A program made the translations under genes and the position numbers. From Phoebastria nigripes (Eukaryota; Chordata; Aves; Procellariiformes; Diomedeidae), in the NCBI GenBank assembly GCA_035582835.1, contig JAYKAV010002930.1, forward strand, positions 433,767 to 497,766: a stretch of DNA of 64,000 bases, given 5' to 3'. Each line of letters starts with the position of its first letter. The first letter of the stretch is position 1. This document shows positions 60,201 through 64,000 of the stretch, one piece after another. The notes beneath the pieces were generated by a model. It did not search any database and was not told the origin of the DNA. It saw nothing but the letters and a program-made list of their open reading frames with translations.

Positions 60201-63200
60201 CCAGTGTGCTTCGGGGACCTACAATGGATTTACCTGCATACAGCTGAGACAAAGAATTTAGGCCAGAATGTATCTTCTCTTGCATTCTGATGGAAAAAAA
60301 TACTGGGGATGGTTAGTGGGGAAAACCAAGAGTAGAATATATTTGCAGTCAAGTTGCTGAGTTAGTGTTGCAGCCAGAACCTCTCTTCCTTTGTGGCTTA
60401 GTGATACAAAGACAACTTACTTGTTTGTCCTTTTCTAGTCTTTGAATAGAGGGGAGAATATGATCTTGCTTGAGGTGGAGTTGCATTTTAACTAATGCCG
60501 CTCTCATTACAGAGAATCCCATCCCTGCTTGGCTGTAGGTATTATTTCTGCAGCTGTAGTTTGCCTGCATGAAAACTGAACATGAAGCGTCATTTATCCA
60601 AGCAGAAAGATGTGTGGTCATCGCAGACTAAACACCTCTTTTTTTCTACTCCCCCTCCTGCCAGTTGAGAGGCTAAGGAGTACAGGCTGTCTGCTACACA
60701 TGACTTTCCCTCTTTTTTTCCTTCGTTTTCCTGGTTTCATCTTCAGCCAATCAAGCTATATTCAGCTTTTCTTACGCTGGTATCCTCTGTCATGCCAGCT
60801 TTTGCATCAGGAGCCTCTGTTCTTCCCAAAGAGTTCTGGTGTGGCCAGAGAGAGAGCAGGTGCTGTGATACCATGGTGGGTGTGAGATTTCATTAGGCCA
60901 ACTTGAGTACTGTTCATTTTTCCCTTTAGTTCAATTTAGGGTGCTGGCCAGATTAGGGAGAAGCTGGTCTGAGTGAAGCCGTATCTGGGGGGCCAGGGAG
61001 GAAGGAGAAGCACGGTACAAGGTTTGCAATTTTGTTTTAAAAGGAATTGTTAATTTTTTTTACAATGGCTTTATAAAACATATATGGAAATGTGTTGCCT
61101 TTTGAATGGAAAAAAAAAAAGTTGGAATTTGAACAAAGAGCACATTAGCTACAGTTACTCTCTGCCTCTCCATGATCTGAAAACATAGCAAGACAAACGT
61201 TCTTATATTGATGTTCTGAACATCTGTCAGAAAGCATCCTGGAAATGCAGAATAGCAAAATACCCTTGTGGCTCTGTCCTACATTTATGTATCTACTTGT
61301 GTCTTCCTCTGACAGGTGTGGGCATTGCAAGCAGTTTGCTCCTGAATATGAAAAGATAGCCAAAACTCTGAAGGAAAATGATCCTCCTATTCCAGTTGCC
61401 AAAGTAGATGCTACTGCAGCCACTTCGCTAGCAAGTCGTTTTGATGTCAGTGGCTACCCAACCATCAAAATCCTGAAAAAAGGCCAACCTGTTGACTATG
61501 ACGGTTCTCGGACAGAAGATGGTAAGCACCAGCCCTTTGCAATTCTCTGTAGGAAAGCAAAGAAGTACACGGTCTTGCTTCTTAATGTGACTATTTTGAA
61601 GGACTTTATCTCCAGTTACTTTATCTTAAGCAGAATAATATTATGAAGGCTGAAATTCTGCCTGTCTTCTCAATTGGCTGCATGCTAGAGGACAATTTTG
61701 CAGGTAGTGGGTAGTGCTGTTACTGATGGAAGATTTCTAGAAATATGACTTGACTAGAAGAGGAGGTAGTCTCATGCTTGTTGAAGGATCAGCTAATAAG
61801 AAACATCTGATCTGTATAGTGACTGTATATAAAACCACTTGTTTCTTGCTTAATGATTGTGTCCAACTTCAATCAGAGGGGAAAAACTACCTCTTCTGTC
61901 TGTTTTGAGATGGAATTCATGTGCTATGGTGCTGCAAAGTACAGATCTGTGCTCTGCATAAGTAAAATGCTCTATGGGGTTAAGAGAAGACCTAATTGGC
62001 AATCGAACAATGAAGTAAAGCATAAAGGAGCTTGATTAAGAATGTATTCTTGTGTAAGCTTCACATGTAAGCTTTGGTCCAAGACCATGCTTGCCACTCT
62101 GATTTTAAATTCTTGATATCAACTCTTGCATTTGATATGCTACTGGTATGATAATGCAAACTTGCTAATTGGGCTGTTGAACTGTATTTCAGCAATTGTG
62201 GCCAAAGTCAAGGAGATTTCTGACCCCAATTGGACCCCTCCACCAGAAGCTACCCTGGTATTGACCCAGGATAATTTTGACGACGTCGTGAATGGTGCTG
62301 ACATAATCCTGGTGGAGTTCTATGCTCCATGGTAAGCAAGAAGGCAGTCACCTGTACTTTCCTAGCACAGCTGGCCTGAGCATGCGTGGTGAACCTGTTT
62401 TCTGTTGTTATGCCTCTTTTAAAGAGGCTTGCCTTGTGCAGGTGTGTGCAGCTCTGGTGTACCTTAGTTCTAATCTGAACCTAAGATCACATTACAAATC
62501 ACTTGACGACTAGACTGGATCTGAGTCTCTGCAAGGGGTGGTCTCCAAAACTTCACTGAAGATTCTCCTTGTTTACTAATTTGGGAACACATTGAGAGAT
62601 AGTGAAAACCAAAGGGAGTTGGTCCTTAGTTTAAAAATGTCCTCTGAAAATGAAACTACCTATAGTAATGTGGGGCCAGACATAGAGGCTAGCTTCAGGT
62701 TGGAGAGAAAAGTCTGGCTAGACTGAAGTGTCCTCTGTAGATTGAATAACCCCATTTCTACTTTCTCCATTCTGGAAGACTTAACTCTTCCACTTCAGAG
62801 GTAGGAGGTACCTAGCAGGACTCATGGCTTGTAAAAACTGCCCTCCCCTCACCTTCCCTAGGTGTGGACACTGCAAAAGGCTTGCTCCAGAATACGAGAA
62901 GGCTGCCCAGGAGCTCAGCAAGCGCACGCCTCCTATTCCCCTGGCTAAAGTCGATGCCACTGCTGAAACTGAGCTTGCAAAGAAGTTTGATGTTACTGGC
63001 TACCCAACTCTGAAAATCTTCCGCAAGGGCAAACCTTATGACTACAGTGGTCCACGGGAAAAATATGGTACTGCAATTTCTGCTTTTTCTTATTTTCTGA
63101 GGGCTTGACCACAAATCTTTTGACGTATCTATAGGACTTGCAGATTTGTTAACAACATAGCAATGGTAGTTGGGGAAACCTGAAAAACTGTGCTCTCATA

Positions 63201-63909
63201 CCTTCATAGGCCAGCAGTATAAATTTGTCTCTAATCTTTATAACATCTTACAGTGGTACTGTAAGCTCCTTTTAATATAAAGTAAGTTAAATTCACATGG
63301 TGAAGCAGTGGCAGTATGAGTAAATGGGCAACCTTTAATGGCACTGGAATGTGCCATAAGGGCTGGCAAAATGCTCAATATTAGGTTTTAATAAGAGGGA
63401 AGACATAAGACTATCCAAGTAGAACTTTGGCTCATAGCAGGGTCAGGAGACAGTGAAGGGTCTGGAATTTCAGAAAGGAGAGTTACTTGAAAGATCAGCT
63501 GATATCCATGGAACTCGTGCTTGGTCACCTCTTCTGAAACCAACCTGAAAGAGAATATCCAGAACTGCAGCTTTAAAAACTTCGACTGAGGTCTTGCTGA
63601 TTTGGTCTTTTAGTTATTGTGGGAGGGCTGCACAGAAAGAAAGGTGTCCATGGGAAATGTGGTATTAAACAATGTCGTAAAGGGAATGCCTGAACCTTTC
63701 AGTTCAGTAAATGTTCTAAGCAACTTTCTGGGGGCGGGTTTGTCTCACAGGTATTGTCGACTACATGATTGAACAGGCTGGTCCTCCATCCAAACAGATT
63801 CAGGCTACCAAGCAGGTACAGGAATTTCTGAGGGATGGGGATGATGTCGTCATCATTGGTGTCTTTAGTGGAGAGAGTGACAAAGCCTATCAGCTCTATC
63901 AGGAAGCAG
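54146..63909 (+). CDS. PDIA4: Protein disulfide-isomerase A4 (ERp72), 5' six coding exons, partial
   Basis: PDIA4 forms, breaks and reshuffles disulfide bonds in secretory proteins in the ER lumen and works in large chaperone complexes. The join 54146-54251, 59394-59568, 61316-61521, 62193-62331, 62862-63067, 63751-63909 gives 991 nt (330 codons plus one base) in one frame, with GT/AG at every junction. Signal peptide 1 to about 27; Asp-rich segment 30-65; thioredoxin domain a0 about 67-160 with C95-G-H-C98 and cis-Pro142 (GYPT); domain a about 181-276 with C210-G-H-C213 and cis-Pro257 (GYPT); start of domain b from 279. Mammalian PDIA4 is about 645 residues with both CGHC sites about four positions earlier, so roughly half is here. 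The three-domain a0-a-b order separates it from PDIA1, PDIA3 and PDIA6. No stop, frameshift or active-site loss was seen. Confidence 0.97.
54252..59393 (+). other. PDIA4: PDIA4 intron 1 (5.1 kb)
   Basis: Bounded by GTGAGT and a TTGCTTTTCCAG acceptor. Its first 300 bp are still CpG-rich; the rest is AT-rich. I recognised no transposon or nested gene. A T-run lies near 56771-56784 and an A-run near 58212-58225. Single Ns occur at 54835, 55315 and 56887. Confidence 0.85.
54260..54293 (+). other. Potential G-quadruplex at start of PDIA4 intron 1
   Basis: Five G-runs of three to five bases, separated by loops of one to seven bases, begin nine bases after the exon 1 donor. The pattern is GGGGG-ACT-GGGGG-N7-GGG-CA-GGGGG-C-GGG, which meets the usual G4 motif on the non-template strand. 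Confidence 0.6.
59394..59568 (+). CDS. PDIA4: PDIA4 exon 2: acidic segment and start of domain a0
   Basis: 175 bp, phase 1 in and phase 2 out. It encodes residues 36-94: an Asp/Glu-rich stretch with Asp at 43-45, 47-52 and 54-59, then [13 protein letters not shown] and VLLEFYAPW. The final Trp codon is split TG|G by the intron just before the CGHC motif. GAT/GAC triplets at 59410-59465 form an imperfect coding microsatellite. The acidic stretch is a known low-affinity calcium-binding type of region in ERp72. Confidence 0.95.
59569..61315 (+). other. PDIA4: PDIA4 intron 2 (1.7 kb)
   Basis: Bounded by GTGGGT and a CTTCCTCTGACAG acceptor. The plus frame of exon 2 runs on to a stop at about 59654 inside the intron, and a 191-codon minus frame (59575-60150) has no family resemblance. 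No transposon was recognised. Confidence 0.85.
61316..61521 (+). CDS. PDIA4: PDIA4 exon 3: domain a0 active site and core
   Basis: 206 bp, phase 2 in and phase 1 out, residues 94-163. It opens with the last base of Trp94, then [18 protein letters not shown]: redox cysteines Cys95 and Cys98, followed by the conserved APEYEK helix. VAKVDAT and [11 protein letters not shown] follow, with cis-Pro142 opposite the active site. It ends SRTED at GATG|GTAAGC. Confidence 0.97.
61522..62192 (+). other. PDIA4: PDIA4 intron 3 (671 bp)
   Basis: GTAAGC donor and TGTATTTCAG acceptor. No other feature was seen. Confidence 0.85.
62193..62331 (+). CDS. PDIA4: PDIA4 exon 4: linker and start of domain a
   Basis: 139 bp, phase 1 in and phase 2 out, residues 163-209. 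It encodes [19 protein letters not shown], the a0-a linker with its Pro-rich PPPE, then [14 protein letters not shown] and [10 protein letters not shown]. It ends in the same split Trp codon TG|G as exon 2, with a GTAAGC donor. Confidence 0.96.
62332..62861 (+). other. PDIA4: PDIA4 intron 4 (530 bp)
   Basis: GTAAGC donor and a C-rich CACCTTCCCTAG acceptor. No other feature was seen. Confidence 0.85.
62862..63067 (+). CDS. PDIA4: PDIA4 exon 5: domain a active site and core
   Basis: 206 bp, phase 2 in and phase 1 out, residues 209-278. It encodes [18 protein letters not shown] with Cys210 and Cys213, then [29 protein letters not shown] with cis-Pro257, and DYSGPREKY. The donor GTACTG is weaker than its neighbours, but frame and homology require it: the frame continues only 13 codons before a stop. 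Confidence 0.97.
63068..63750 (+). other. PDIA4: PDIA4 intron 5 (683 bp)
   Basis: GTACTG donor and GTTTGTCTCACAG acceptor. No other feature was seen. Confidence 0.85.
63751..63909 (+). CDS. PDIA4: PDIA4 exon 6: start of domain b
   Basis: 159 bp, phase 1 in and phase 1 out, residues 278-330. It begins [20 protein letters not shown] and continues [17 protein letters not shown], then [12 protein letters not shown], the first part of the redox-inactive thioredoxin-fold domain b. It ends GCAG|GTAAAG. The next exon is outside the window. Confidence 0.95.
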
Positions 63910-64000
63910 GTAAAGAATGTTTTAAAATATTAATGAAATGTATGTTTTGTTGAGATTCTGCCCAGGACTTTGGGCATGAAGAGATCCTTTATTTCTGCTC
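63910..64000 (+). other. PDIA4: PDIA4 intron 6, beginning
   Basis: Starts GTAAAG and runs to the window edge. No acceptor is present. Confidence 0.85.

Noticed and set aside
1..64000. tRNA, rRNA, CRISPR arrays and bacterial-type operons
   Set aside because: No cloverleaf with a TTCRA box, no regularly spaced identical repeats with unique spacers, and no prokaryotic gene layout were found.

Overview
The window looks like avian nuclear DNA. It carries several CR1 LINE fragments in both orientations, including a 3' end followed by an ATTCT microsatellite. It also carries four solo long terminal repeats (LTRs) of avian ERVL-like type, and one split vertebrate gene whose exons read clearly as PDIA4 (ERp72). 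The LTR types and the ATTCT-tailed CR1 resemble those of neoavian birds more than chicken. That lineage call is recollection plus inference; no species is assigned.

Layout. Bases 1 to about 53,250 are AT-rich and hold no protein-coding gene I can recognise. They contain: a CR1 3' end (4090-4271); a 261-base assembly gap (4940-5200) flanked by a degenerate GC-rich tandem array, a promoter-like minus-strand patch and a possible retroviral poly(A)/U5 end (5201-6392); a stretch rich in single ambiguous bases (5402-9482); a CR1 reverse-transcriptase fragment (9020-9715); a short open frame resembling a hAT-type transposase (17575-17985); a 2.2-kb antisense CR1 (22661-24865); a solo LTR with perfect 5-bp target duplications (27865-28438); a decayed hAT transposase pseudogene related to the GTF2IRD2 transposase moiety (about 37870-38880); two solo LTRs tail to tail 30 bp apart (43070-43639 and 43670-44246); a longer LTR with an internal minisatellite (45082-45903); and a third CR1 fragment (49011-49440).

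From about 53,250 to 54,560 there is a CpG island with CCAAT and GC boxes. It is the promoter and first exon of PDIA4, which runs on the plus strand to the end of the window. Six coding exons were traced by conserved protein, reading phase and GT/AG sites: 54146-54251, 59394-59568, 61316-61521, 62193-62331, 62862-63067 and 63751-63909. They give 330 complete codons: signal peptide, Asp-rich segment, thioredoxin domain a0 (CGHC 95-98), thioredoxin domain a (CGHC 210-213) and the start of domain b. The remaining exons (rest of b, b', a' and the ER-retention tail) lie beyond the window.

The only functional unit I can support is PDIA4 and its promoter. The points that most deserve a second look are the hAT-derived relics, the inverted LTR pair, the promoter-like tandem array at the gap, and the exact intron-phase symmetry of the two PDIA4 thioredoxin modules. 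I saw no wholly new system.
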